Positions 1 to 7,943 are shown, counted from the stretch's first letter. The stretch: DNA of 13,925 bases from an uncultured Leptotrichiaceae bacterium (GCA_938037005.1 CALHVR010000117.1:1-13925), one strand, 5' to 3'. A program made the numbers and translations. The notes: a model not told the origin generated them from the sequence alone.

Positions 1-1859
1 TCTATATTTATTATAATTTTTATATTATTATAAAATTGATAATCTTCTTTTATTTTTTCTAAAATTTTATGTTTTTCTAATTCAATATTGTATTCTGATT
101 TTAAATATTTCTTTATATCTTCTAAATCTGCTACAAAGTGTTTATACATCACAGCTTTTATAAATTTTAATAATGTTATATTACCTTTATCCTTTTTTTC
201 TATAATAAAATTATTTTTAGTTTTTTGAGTTTTAAATCTTGGATCAGTAGAAAGTAATGAGCCATAAAACCATTCATCAAAATTATATTCATTTAATTTA
301 TGTGAAAATCCTTCCTTATTTAGTGAATATACTGTAAAAATACTATTATCTTCTTTAAATTTTGCGACTGAATCAATATAATCATTTATCATTTGATTTG
401 TAATTCCTTTTTTTTCTATTTCTTCAAAAAGTACATATTTATACGCTTCAATTGCTATTATTTTAAATTCTTTTTTCAAACTTGCTATCGCAGAATAATA
501 TGAGCTTGTTCTTCTTCCTATTATATTCATTTCTTTTATATCAATTACTCTATTTTTAAGTATTTCTTTTTTAAAATAATATTCTAAAGAAAAATATTCT
601 TTACTTAAGACAAATCCATAAGTAATTCTATAACCTAATTTATTTAAATTATATGAATTAATTAATCCTTTATCATCTTTTCCAAATAAATTTTTATATA
701 ATTTTCTTATTGAATTTATTTCGTATATCTTCTCTGTCATATTTTTTTTCATTATTTTATATTCACTATCATCCATTAATTGTTGATTAATCATATAAAG
801 TCCATCTTGATAGTATTTAGAAAAATTTAATAAATAATTAGCTATTACAACCTCATTTCTAACTCCATAAATTTTTTCATATTCAATTGAAAAATCTTTA
901 GCTGAAACCGGTGATAATGTTATTAATAAATTTAATATTTGCATTTCACGATCACTTTTTCCAAATTTTAAAGTTGGCATTTTTGATATTTCTAATTTTA
1001 ATTTTTCTTTATCTTTTATAACTTTTTTAATTAAATTATGCAACTCGTATTCATCTTGAATGTTCCATTTTTCCATTTGATATATATTTTCGTCAAATAT
1101 TTTTTTAGTTGATATTTCAATATCACGATATTTTTTTAAATCTAAAACTTTAATCAATTCATTTTCTGTTATTAATATATCACCATAATATCTTATTTTT
1201 CTTCCATGTTGTAATAATATCTTAGGATGAGTCTCTAATTTAGATTCAAAATATTTTTCTGTAAACAATAATTTTGAATTTTTTTCAAGCGAATACTCTT
1301 TTAAAAAATTTTTATAAATAACAAAAACTTCTTCATATCTTAAACCGTCTTTAACATAATTTTTTAATATATAATCTAAAATATCATTTTTTTCAATTTT
1401 TATTTTATCTCCACTTTTTAAAATAACATAATCTAAATAAATATTTTCTTCTATTATTTTTTTAGTTTTTAAATTTATTTCTTTTTCATTAAGAATTTCT
1501 TTTAATGATTTTTTTTCATATAATGATCTATTTTCTTTCTTTTCAAGTATTTGTAAATAAGAAAAAGTAGTTTTTTTCTCTTTAAAAATTTTTAAAAATA
1601 TTTCTTCCGTCCAATCATATTCAAAAAATATACTTTTATACATATTTTCTTGAATTTGAATTTTTTCTAACGAATCAAAAAACTTTTTTTCAATTTGTCT
1701 TATTCTTTCTCGCGTTTTTCCAATACTATCTCCAATTGATTTTAATGTTTCTCCATTCAATCTTCTTATAATAATATCTTTTTTCTCTTCATCTAATTCA
1801 TTTATTATATTTTCTAATTTAGGATAAATTTTATATTTTCTTTTATTTATTATTTTCAT
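1..1859 (-). CDS. Large protein of unknown function with N-terminal sigma-70 region 4-like HTH (3' end cut by window edge)
   Basis: I read this frame by hand: it is open from an ATG at 1859 to the left edge (619 codons, no stop), so the C-terminus is missing. A Shine-Dalgarno AAGGGA lies 7 nt before the ATG. Residues about 20-66 form a sigma-70 region 4.2 helix-turn-helix: GETLKSIGDSIGKTRERIRQIE, residues 36-57, is close to the RpoD consensus. Only about 20 residues precede it, so sigma regions 1-3, which bind core polymerase and the -10 element, are absent and this is not an ordinary sigma factor. The rest is rich in Lys, Glu, Ile, Asn and Tyr, with no transmembrane segment, Walker motif or nuclease motif that I can see. 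Segments near 160-227, 306-358 and 564-612 look like small helical, possibly winged-helix, modules. The motif Y-x-LNK-x-G-[YF] occurs twice (403-410 and 511-518). It starts 32 nt after nfo. Codon use is extremely AT-rich, but tag is similar. A DNA-binding or regulatory role is inferred; the function is unknown. Confidence 0.
   Translation of the reverse strand, partial: MKIINKRKYKIYPKLENIINELDEEKKDIIIRRLNGETLKSIGDSIGKTRERIRQIEKKFFDSLEKIQIQENMYKSIFFEYDWTEEIFLKIFKEKKTTFSYLQILEKKENRSLYEKKSLKEILNEKEINLKTKKIIEENIYLDYVILKSGDKIKIEKNDILDYILKNYVKDGLRYEEVFVIYKNFLKEYSLEKNSKLLFTEKYFESKLETHPKILLQHGRKIRYYGDILITENELIKVLDLKKYRDIEISTKKIFDENIYQMEKWNIQDEYELHNLIKKVIKDKEKLKLEISKMPTLKFGKSDREMQILNLLITLSPVSAKDFSIEYEKIYGVRNEVVIANYLLNFSKYYQDGLYMINQQLMDDSEYKIMKKNMTEKIYEINSIRKLYKNLFGKDDKGLINSYNLNKLGYRITYGFVLSKEYFSLEYYFKKEILKNRVIDIKEMNIIGRRTSSYYSAIASLKKEFKIIAIEAYKYVLFEEIEKKGITNQMINDYIDSVAKFKEDNSIFTVYSLNKEGFSHKLNEYNFDEWFYGSLLSTDPRFKTQKTKNNFIIEKKDKGNITLLKFIKAVMYKHFVADLEDIKKYLKSEYNIELEKHKILEKIKEDYQFYNNIKIIINI
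1662..1802 (-). other. Sigma-70 region 4-like helix-turn-helix domain (inside the 1-1859 CDS)
   Basis: Residues 20-66 of the left-edge protein. The first helix is around DEEKKDIIIRRLNG. The second and third helices are in TLKSIGDSIGKTRERIRQIE, which keeps the I-G-x-x-[IL]-G turn, the T-R-E-R-I-R-Q-I-E recognition helix and the trailing basic helix ending F-x-S-L. In RpoD-type sigma factors this helix reads the -35 element. The match is seen directly in the translation. Whether it binds DNA or the polymerase flap here is unknown. Confidence 0.88.
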
Positions 1860-1891
1860 TTTATTTCCCTTATAATTTTACTAATCAAATT

Positions 1892-2800
1892 CTATCCTTT
1901 TTTTATTTTTTCTAATAAATTTTCATCAAAAATACCATTTCTTAACATTTCAATTTCATATTTATATGGTGCAACTGTTTTAGCTCCTCTTTCTTCTGTC
2001 AACGCAACATAAGGTGTTTCTAAAATTTTAGGAATTGATACAAACTTTTCAAATTTTGCTATCCTATTTAATGCTTCAAATCCTATATGCCCAAATCCTA
2101 AATTTTCATGTCTATCTTTATGTGCACTTCTTGGATTTTTGCTATCATTCAAATGAACAACTGATATTCTCTCAATTCCTACAATTTTATCAAATTCAGC
2201 AATTACTCCTTCAAAATCATTCACAATATCATAACCCGCATCGTGAACATGACAAGTATCAAAGCAAACTGATAACTTATCTTTTAATTTTACACCTTCT
2301 ATTATTTTAGCAATTTCTTCAAAACTTCTTCCACATTCTGTTCCTTTTCCTGCCATTGTTTCCAAAGCAACCGTTGTTTTTTGGTTAGGTGTTAAAACTT
2401 CATTCAATCCTTCTATTATTTTAGCTATCCCTACTTCTGCTCCCTCTCCAACATGTGCCCCTGGATGTAACACTATTCTTGGAGCTCCTATAGCATCAGT
2501 TCTCTCTATTTCAGTTCTTAAAAATTGAACTGCAATTTCAAATGTTTCCGGCTTTACTGCATTTCCTAAATTTATAATATATGGAGCATGTACCACAATA
2601 TCATTTATATCAATATTATTTTCTTTCATCAAATTTAATCCTGCTTGAATATTCAATTCTTCAATTGGTTTCCTTTTTGTATTTTGTGGTGCTCCTGTAT
2701 AAATCATAAATGTATTCGATCCATACGACAATGCTTCTTCTACCGAACCTAAAAACATTTTTTTCCCACTCATTCCTACGTGTGAACCTATTTTTAACAT
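1892..2800 (-). CDS. nfo: Deoxyribonuclease IV (AP endonuclease IV)
   Basis: Zinc-dependent apurinic/apyrimidinic endonuclease of base-excision repair; it incises DNA 5' of abasic sites. The 302-residue product has the family's TIM-barrel metal ligands in order: H71 (HAPY), H112 (LHPG), E147 (LET), D181 and H184 (FDTCH), H216 (VVHLND), D229 and H231 (HKDRH) and E261 (LETPY), matching the nine ligands of E. coli Nfo (285 aa). I take the ATG at 2800 because family members begin M-L-K-I-G-S-H and AGGAGG lies 4 nt upstream. An in-frame ATG at 2830 would add ten residues (MILKIKLGGM) and would encode the Shine-Dalgarno itself; ATG 2803 is a close alternative. It follows tag by 51 nt with no terminator between. 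Tag produces abasic sites and Nfo cuts them, so the pair makes biochemical sense. Confidence 0.96.
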   Translation of the reverse strand: MLKIGSHVGMSGKKMFLGSVEEALSYGSNTFMIYTGAPQNTKRKPIEELNIQAGLNLMKENNIDINDIVVHAPYIINLGNAVKPETFEIAVQFLRTEIERTDAIGAPRIVLHPGAHVGEGAEVGIAKIIEGLNEVLTPNQKTTVALETMAGKGTECGRSFEEIAKIIEGVKLKDKLSVCFDTCHVHDAGYDIVNDFEGVIAEFDKIVGIERISVVHLNDSKNPRSAHKDRHENLGFGHIGFEALNRIAKFEKFVSIPKILETPYVALTEERGAKTVAPYKYEIEMLRNGIFDENLLEKIKKG

Positions 2801-2804
2801 CATT

Positions 2805-2810
2805 CCTCCT
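2805..2810 (-). promoter_or_regulatory. Ribosome binding site that sets the nfo start
   Basis: A perfect AGGAGG on the minus strand lies 4 nt before ATG 2800 and only 1 nt before ATG 2803. It lies inside the longer reading frame that begins at 2830, which argues against that upstream start. Confidence 0.75.
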
Positions 2811-2851
2811 AATTTTATTTTTAATATCATTTGTATTTCTCAATTTTATGT

Positions 2852-3397
2852 TTACTTTTTACAAAAACAACCTTCAATATGGTCATCTATTATCCCAATC
2901 GCTTGTAAAAAAGAGTAAATTATCGTTGACCCTACAAATTTAAAACCTCTTTTTTTCAAGTCTTTACTAATTTTATCAGAAAGCTCTGTTTTTACCGGAA
3001 CTTCCTTCATTTCTTTCCAATTATTTATAATTTGTTTTCCTTCTACAAAATCCCAAATATAATTTTCAAAAGTTCCAAATTCTTTTTGAATTTCTATAAA
3101 TTTTTTTGCATTATTTATTGTTGTATTTATTTTTAATTTATGTCTTATAATTCCTTCATTTTGAAGTAATTCTTCTATTTTATTTTCTTTATAATTTGAA
3201 ATTTTTTTGTAATCAAAATTATCAAATGCTTCTCTAAAATTTTCTCTTTTCTTTAAAATTGTATTCCAACTTAATCCAGCTTGAAAACTCTCTAACACTA
3301 ACATTTCAAAAATATAACTATCATCTTTAGAAATTTTACACCATTCATTATCATGATATTTTATTGCCAATTCATTATTTGCCCAAGAGCATCTCAT
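2852..3397 (-). CDS. tag: DNA-3-methyladenine glycosylase I
   Basis: Removes 3-methyladenine from alkylated DNA, the first step of base-excision repair. The 181-residue protein aligns with E. coli Tag (187 aa) over its whole length: RCSWANNELAIKYHDNEW at the N-terminus, then LESFQAGLSW, the region LKKRENFREAF, GIIRHKLKI, and KKRGFKFVGSTIIYSFLQAIG near the C-terminus. Expected zinc ligands are C3, H15, H173 and C177. E36 corresponds to catalytic E38, and W19 and W44 to the base-pocket tryptophans. Its ATG directly abuts the TAA stop of the upstream methyltransferase (TAAATG), so translation is probably coupled, with GAGGG in the end of the upstream gene as ribosome site. nfo follows 51 nt downstream. 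Very AT-rich, but all key residues are intact. Confidence 0.96.
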   Translation of the reverse strand: MRCSWANNELAIKYHDNEWCKISKDDSYIFEMLVLESFQAGLSWNTILKKRENFREAFDNFDYKKISNYKENKIEELLQNEGIIRHKLKINTTINNAKKFIEIQKEFGTFENYIWDFVEGKQIINNWKEMKEVPVKTELSDKISKDLKKRGFKFVGSTIIYSFLQAIGIIDDHIEGCFCKK

Positions 3398-4186
3398 TTA
3401 TTTCACGCCCTCAAACTTTACTTTTTCCAATTTTTCTCTCATTTTATATAAAAATACTCCACTAGCTACACTAACATTCAATGATTCAATGTTTCCATAA
3501 ATTGGAATTATTGCTTTAATATCTGAATTTTCAATCATATAATTTGAAACTCCTCCACCTTCATTACCAAAAATATACGCATTTTTAGATTTTAATTTTA
3601 TGTCATTATAATTTATTGAATCTTTATGTAAAGTTGTAGAAATTATCAAATATTCATTTTCTTTCAAAAATTTAATTATATTTTCTGGCGTATCATAAAT
3701 AATATTTAATTTAAAAATTCCACCCATTGTAGCTCGAACTGTTTTTGGATTATAGACATCAACTGAACCTTTAGTTAAAATTAAATTTTTAAAATTTGTT
3801 GCTTCCATTGTTCTTATTATTGTACCTATATTACCCGGATCTTGAATATCATCAAGAATAACAACATCACCAACTATGTCAAAGATGTTATTCAATTTTC
3901 GTGAATATAAAAATAAAATTCCTTGACTATTTTCTTGCGTTGATACTTCATCAAATAAGTCATCTCTCAAAATCGTTAAATTTTCATATTTTTCAATATC
4001 ATATTTTTCAACAAAATAATTATATCTTGATTCTTTTATAACTATTCTATTAAAATTCACATCTTCGCTTAAAAATTTTTCTCCTTCAGCTTTAAAAATA
4101 TTATTTTCATCTCTATATTTTTTTTTGTCTAATTTTTTTAGTAATTTATAAAATTTATTATCAGAACTTATTATTTTATCACTCAT
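3398..4186 (-). CDS. TrmH/SpoU-family RNA 2'-O-ribose methyltransferase
   Basis: A SPOUT (trefoil-knot) methyltransferase that uses S-adenosylmethionine, probably on 23S rRNA. The 262-residue protein has a small N-terminal substrate-binding-like region (about 1-95) with the FKAEGEKFL signature of the RlmB/TsnR-like group. The C-terminal SpoU domain carries the three family motifs: motif 1 ILDDIQDPGNIGTIIRT (110-126, with N119 and R125), motif 2 FGNEGGGVS (206-214, E209) and motif 3 IPIYGNIESLNVSVA (227-241, S235 and N237). It follows the HIT gene by 19 nt, and its stop abuts the tag start. The target nucleotide cannot be read from the sequence, so I give no gene symbol; a tRNA substrate is less likely given the N-terminal region. 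Confidence 0.92.
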   Translation of the reverse strand: MSDKIISSDNKFYKLLKKLDKKKYRDENNIFKAEGEKFLSEDVNFNRIVIKESRYNYFVEKYDIEKYENLTILRDDLFDEVSTQENSQGILFLYSRKLNNIFDIVGDVVILDDIQDPGNIGTIIRTMEATNFKNLILTKGSVDVYNPKTVRATMGGIFKLNIIYDTPENIIKFLKENEYLIISTTLHKDSINYNDIKLKSKNAYIFGNEGGGVSNYMIENSDIKAIIPIYGNIESLNVSVASGVFLYKMREKLEKVKFEGVK

Positions 4187-4205
4187 TAATTTTATCTCTT
4201 TCTTT

Positions 4206-4547
4206 TTATTTCAATGTATCAGGCAATAATTCTCCACCCAATATATGATAATGAATATGCATAACTGTTTGTCTACCATTTTCTCCAATATTAGTTAAAA
4301 CTCTATACCCCTCTTTATCTACATTTAAAATTCTAGCTACTTTTGCTACTGTTAATTGTAATTTCCCTAATAATAACACATCTTCCTCTGTTGCCGCATC
4401 AAGATTTTTTATTTCTTTCTTAGGAATTACAATCACATGTACTTTTGCTTGAGGTTGAATATCATGAAACGCTAAAAATTCTTCATCTTCATAAACTATT
4501 TTTGCTGGTATTTCTTTATCAATTATTTTTTTAAATATTGTTGACAT
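4206..4547 (-). CDS. HIT-family (HinT/PKCI-like) nucleotide hydrolase
   Basis: Small cytosolic histidine-triad protein; family members hydrolyse purine nucleoside phosphoramidates such as aminoacyl-AMP. The 113-residue length is typical of HinT. Recognisable segments are the N-terminal IFKKIIDKEIPAKIVYEDE, the strand AFHDIQPQAKVHVIVIPKK (27-44), NIGENGRQT (86-94) and the triad MHIHYHILGG (96-105) with H97, H99 and H101. AAAGGAG lies upstream of the ATG with a good spacing. It is separated from the DUF1385 gene by 30 nt and from the methyltransferase by 19 nt. HinT-like proteins are often housekeeping genes without a fixed operon, so the context adds little about its role. Confidence 0.94.
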   Translation of the reverse strand: MSTIFKKIIDKEIPAKIVYEDEEFLAFHDIQPQAKVHVIVIPKKEIKNLDAATEEDVLLLGKLQLTVAKVARILNVDKEGYRVLTNIGENGRQTVMHIHYHILGGELLPDTLK

Positions 4548-4577
4548 AACTTTTTCTCCTTTATTTTTATAATTTTA

Positions 4578-5483
4578 TTATTCAAAAACTTCTGTTGCGT
4601 TATTTACTTCACGACCTAAAGCTATATTTAAAGCTACAATCGCTACTTCTAATTGTGATTCATCTGGTTCACTTGTTGTTATTTTTTGAAGCCAAATTCC
4701 TGGAGCTGAAATTGTTTTAGCACAAACATTTTCTAAATGATAACTCGTCCATCTTTGCAATTCATATGCAATTCCTGCTACTAGTGGAACAAACAATACT
4801 CTCGTTATTAATTTATATATTAAAAGTGATACTATTCCTGTTGGAACTCCAAAAATTAAATCAAATAAAGAAAATACTAAAATACTTATAAATACAACTA
4901 TTAATAAAAAACTTGTTCCACATCTTGGATGAAATCTCGTACATTCTTTTGCATTTTTAGGTGTCAATTCTTTTTCCATTTCAAAACACATAATACTTTT
5001 ATGTTCTGCACCATGATATTCAAAAACTCTTTTTATATCTTTTAAAAATGAAATTCCCCAAATATAGCCCAAGAAAAATACTAATTTAACTACAGCTTCA
5101 ACAACATTAGCTGCAAGTCTATCTGTCCTAAAGACCAATCCTCCAATATATGAAGGTAATAGCATAAATACTACGATTCCTAGTAATATTGAAACCGTTA
5201 CAGTCCCTTTTACTTCTTTATCTGATAACTTTTCTTCTTCTATTCCAGCTTGATTTGATGCAAATATAAGCTCTTTCGTTCCAACAACCATCGCATCAAA
5301 AAGTGCTATTACACCTCTTACAAATGGAATTTTTGACCATTTATAATTTTTATCCGAAATTAACGTTTTTTTGTAAACTATACTTCCATCTTTTTTTCTT
5401 ACAGCTGTTGCTATTGCTTTAGGTCCTCTCATCATAACCCCTTCAATAACAGCTTGTCCTCCAACTACTAATTTTTCACTCAT
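4578..5483 (-). CDS. DUF1385 (YqhQ-like) multi-pass membrane protein
   Basis: Uncharacterised integral membrane family typified by Bacillus YqhQ; 301 residues is close to the usual length. The N-terminus VGGQAVIEGVMMRGP (7-21) is the family signature. Hydrophobic segments near 97-115, 125-145, 192-214 and 217-242 suggest about four membrane spans. Conserved-looking polar residues cluster as EYHGAEHK (155-162; H157, E160, H161) and CTRFHPRCGTSF (181-192; C181, H185, C188). These could bind a metal ion, which is my inference rather than a known activity. It starts 19 nt after disA and precedes the HIT gene. In Firmicutes the family often lies beside prmC/prfA; here neither is present. Family assignment is firm, function unknown. 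Confidence 0.9.
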   Translation of the reverse strand: MSEKLVVGGQAVIEGVMMRGPKAIATAVRKKDGSIVYKKTLISDKNYKWSKIPFVRGVIALFDAMVVGTKELIFASNQAGIEEEKLSDKEVKGTVTVSILLGIVVFMLLPSYIGGLVFRTDRLAANVVEAVVKLVFFLGYIWGISFLKDIKRVFEYHGAEHKSIMCFEMEKELTPKNAKECTRFHPRCGTSFLLIVVFISILVFSLFDLIFGVPTGIVSLLIYKLITRVLFVPLVAGIAYELQRWTSYHLENVCAKTISAPGIWLQKITTSEPDESQLEVAIVALNIALGREVNNATEVFE

Positions 5484-5502
5484 TTTTTACCTACTTTCTT
5501 TT

Positions 5503-6591
5503 TTATTTTTCTAACATTATTCTGTTTTTTAATACTTTTATTCTCCTTGAAATATATTCTGCTTTAAATTTACTAATTCCTTTTATTTGTGCCATTTTTT
5601 CTACGCTTGACAACAATATAGCTTGTAATTCATTATATTCAGCAACTAAAAGTTCCATATCTTTATTTGTTATTTTATTTATATTTCTTAAAAATCTATA
5701 ACCTCTTGGCTTCACAATTTCATCCATTTCATCTCTTTTATCATAATTTAATGCTGAAATAATATTTTCATCTGTCAATACTTTATTTTCAATTAATTCA
5801 TCAATTTTTTTATAAATTTCATTTAATGTTATTTCCATATTTTTATAATCTTTTAATAATAATTCAAATCCTTCTTTTTGATTTAACATTATTTCTTCAT
5901 ATTGAATACTTATTAATCTTCCTTCTATTCCAAGTTCTAATATATACTCCTCTATTTCTTCTGACATTTTAAATAATAAAGCATACATTCTTATAATTTC
6001 TGTAACATCATACAATGTTACCATATTATCTAATTCAGATTGATATAATCTCGTAAGACTACTGTCAATTGCTCCAGCATATTTTTCTAACGCCATTATT
6101 GCTTGAGAAGCCTTAGTTAAAAGACCTGCAATATCATGTAATATATATCTAAAATCACCTTTATATATTGTTATTTTATTTCTACGCTCAGACACTGTAA
6201 TTACTAAATTCCCTGTCTGTTGGGCTACTCTATGAGCAGTTTGATGTCTTGTCCCACTTTCATCCGTTTTTAACTTAAAATTTGGTTGCAATTGTGTATT
6301 AGCTCCATGTATTGTCATTCCATCTTCCGACAAAATAATTGCACCATCCATTTTTGAAAGTTCATAAACTTTTTGTGGAGAAAATTGCGTATTTAATTGA
6401 AATCCATTTCCTAAAACATCACCCAATTCATTTGGATCTCCAAGAACTATTAACGCTCCTAATTCTGCTTCTTGTATTCTATTTATAGCCTCTCTTAATG
6501 GAGTCCCGGGAGCTGTTTTTCTTATTACATTCTCAATATTTTCTATTGTTATTTTTTTCTTTTTTTGAACAACTTTACTTCTTGGCATCAT
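5503..6591 (-). CDS. disA: Diadenylate cyclase DisA (DNA-scanning c-di-AMP synthase)
   Basis: Condenses two ATP molecules to cyclic di-AMP; DisA octamers scan DNA and stop at branched structures. The 362-residue protein has the usual three parts: the diadenylate cyclase domain (about 14-150), an all-helical linker (about 155-290) and a C-terminal helix-hairpin-helix (AQIKGISKFKAEYISRRI). The DGA motif is at 82-84. The second motif reads GTRHQTA (113-119), with Gln where most family members have the second Arg of RHR. The start ATG overlaps the radA stop by 4 nt (ATGA); a second ATG follows at once, so M1 and M2 are equally possible. Adjacency to radA matches the Bacillus radA-disA pair, where RadA modulates DisA activity. 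Complete and in frame. Confidence 0.95.
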   Translation of the reverse strand: MMPRSKVVQKKKKITIENIENVIRKTAPGTPLREAINRIQEAELGALIVLGDPNELGDVLGNGFQLNTQFSPQKVYELSKMDGAIILSEDGMTIHGANTQLQPNFKLKTDESGTRHQTAHRVAQQTGNLVITVSERRNKITIYKGDFRYILHDIAGLLTKASQAIMALEKYAGAIDSSLTRLYQSELDNMVTLYDVTEIIRMYALLFKMSEEIEEYILELGIEGRLISIQYEEIMLNQKEGFELLLKDYKNMEITLNEIYKKIDELIENKVLTDENIISALNYDKRDEMDEIVKPRGYRFLRNINKITNKDMELLVAEYNELQAILLSSVEKMAQIKGISKFKAEYISRRIKVLKNRIMLEK

Positions 6592-7943
6592 CTCACCCTT
6601 TCCACTAATTCACTTATATTACTTATATAGTTTATTTTTATTTTTAATTTTTCATTCTCTAAATCTTTTTTATGGCTCATCGGTACATATACTCCTACAA
6701 ATCCTAATTTCTCTAATTCAGTTACACGATTTTTTATAAAAGATACTTTTCTTACTTCCCCTCTAAGTCCTAATTCACCAATTGCTGCTATTTTTTGACT
6801 TATTGGAATTTTATTTATAGACGATAACAGAGAAAAGACTACTGCTAAATCTGAACTTCTATCATTCAAGTCAATTCCACCCGGAACATTTATATAAATA
6901 TCTTTTGAAGATACATCTAAATTCAAATGTCTTGATAGTACTGCACTCAATATTTCTACTCTATTTTTATCATATCCTTCCACTGTTCTTCGCGGTATAC
7001 CAAAGTTTGGGGTACTTAAAAGTGACTGAATTTCATATAAAAACACACGACTTCCTTCAAATATAGGTGTTATAATACTTCCAATATTTTTTTCTTCTCT
7101 ATCACTTATAAAAAATTCAGAAGGATTTTTCACTTCACTTATTCCATTTTCTTTCATATCAAAAATTGAAATTTCATTTGTTGAACCATATCTATTTTTT
7201 ATTGATCTAATTATTCTATAATAACTATTTTCTTCACCTTCAAGTTGTAAAACTGCATCCACCATATGCTCTAGTAATTTAGGTCCTGCCAATTTACCAT
7301 CTTTTGTTATGTGACCAACGATATAAAATGCAATCTCATTTTTCTTTGCAATCTCAATTATTTTTAATGTCGTTTCACGAATTTGCGTAACACTTCCTGG
7401 CACTGAACTCACATTTTCTGAATATAATGTTTGTATTGAATCTATTACTACAACTTTAGGCTTATTAGATAAAATTGCTCCTTCAATCTTTTCTATATTC
7501 GTATCATTTAAAATATATAAAGTTTCGCTATTCACATTTATTCTTTTTGCTCTTTGTTTTATTTGTCTAGGTGATTCTTCGCCTGATATATAAAATACAG
7601 CCCCTATTTTTGAATACTCTTCTGATAACTGTAACAAAAAAGTTGATTTCCCAATTCCCGGATTTCCAGTAATTAATACAACTTCTCCTTTTATAAGTCC
7701 TCCACCTAAAACTCTATCAAATTCTTCATATTGAGTTACCATTCTAAATTCTTTCTCAATCTCAATATCTGATATTTTACTCAATGATACTTCTTTATTT
7801 TCTATTGATTGAAATGCTTTTTTCAAATCTACTTCTTCTTCAAAAGAACTCCATGATTCACAATTAGGACATTTTCCTAACCACTTTGCTGTTGTATAAC
7901 CACATTCTGAACATACATATGTAGTTTTCTTTGTTTTCCTCAC
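6588..7943 (-). CDS. radA: DNA repair protein RadA (Sms), branch-migration helicase
   Basis: RecA-like ATPase that promotes branch migration during recombinational repair. The 451 residues run in family order: C4 zinc finger (C11, C14, C25, C28), Walker A GNPGIGKST (93-101), Walker B VVVIDS (164-169), the RadA-specific motif as KNRYGSTNE (249-257; consensus KNRFG) and a C-terminal Lon-protease-like domain with VPGGIDLNDRSSDLA. The start codon is GTG at 7943: GAGAG lies 5 nt upstream, and the frame begins just before the zinc finger. An ATG two bases earlier is out of frame and meets TGA at once. The stop overlaps the disA start, indicating coupled translation; coaD ends 18 nt upstream. Confidence 0.95.
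   Translation of the reverse strand: MRKTKKTTYVCSECGYTTAKWLGKCPNCESWSSFEEEVDLKKAFQSIENKEVSLSKISDIEIEKEFRMVTQYEEFDRVLGGGLIKGEVVLITGNPGIGKSTFLLQLSEEYSKIGAVFYISGEESPRQIKQRAKRINVNSETLYILNDTNIEKIEGAILSNKPKVVVIDSIQTLYSENVSSVPGSVTQIRETTLKIIEIAKKNEIAFYIVGHITKDGKLAGPKLLEHMVDAVLQLEGEENSYYRIIRSIKNRYGSTNEISIFDMKENGISEVKNPSEFFISDREEKNIGSIITPIFEGSRVFLYEIQSLLSTPNFGIPRRTVEGYDKNRVEILSAVLSRHLNLDVSSKDIYINVPGGIDLNDRSSDLAVVFSLLSSINKIPISQKIAAIGELGLRGEVRKVSFIKNRVTELEKLGFVGVYVPMSHKKDLENEKLKIKINYISNISELVERVR

Noticed and set aside
1..1859. Left-end AT-rich stretch considered as horizontally acquired or non-coding
   Set aside because: It is fully open in one frame with a ribosome site, and neighbouring tag is similarly AT-rich (10 of 60 GC in the row at 3061), so base composition alone does not indicate transfer.
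2035..2310. Plus-strand frame opposite nfo, and similar frames at 2710-2943, 8829-9041, 9596-9796, 10207-10404, 11639-12001, 12457-12639 and 13581-13838
   Set aside because: All are antisense or out-of-frame shadows of confidently identified genes, with low-complexity Leu/Phe/His/Ser composition.
2801..2830. Ten-residue N-terminal extension of nfo starting at ATG 2830
   Set aside because: The extension would be encoded by the Shine-Dalgarno region itself, and family members begin at M-L-K-I-G-S-H.
2661..2843. Minus-strand 60-codon frame overlapping the nfo start
   Set aside because: It is an alternative frame of nfo; the AGGAGG and the conserved MLKIGSH start belong to nfo.
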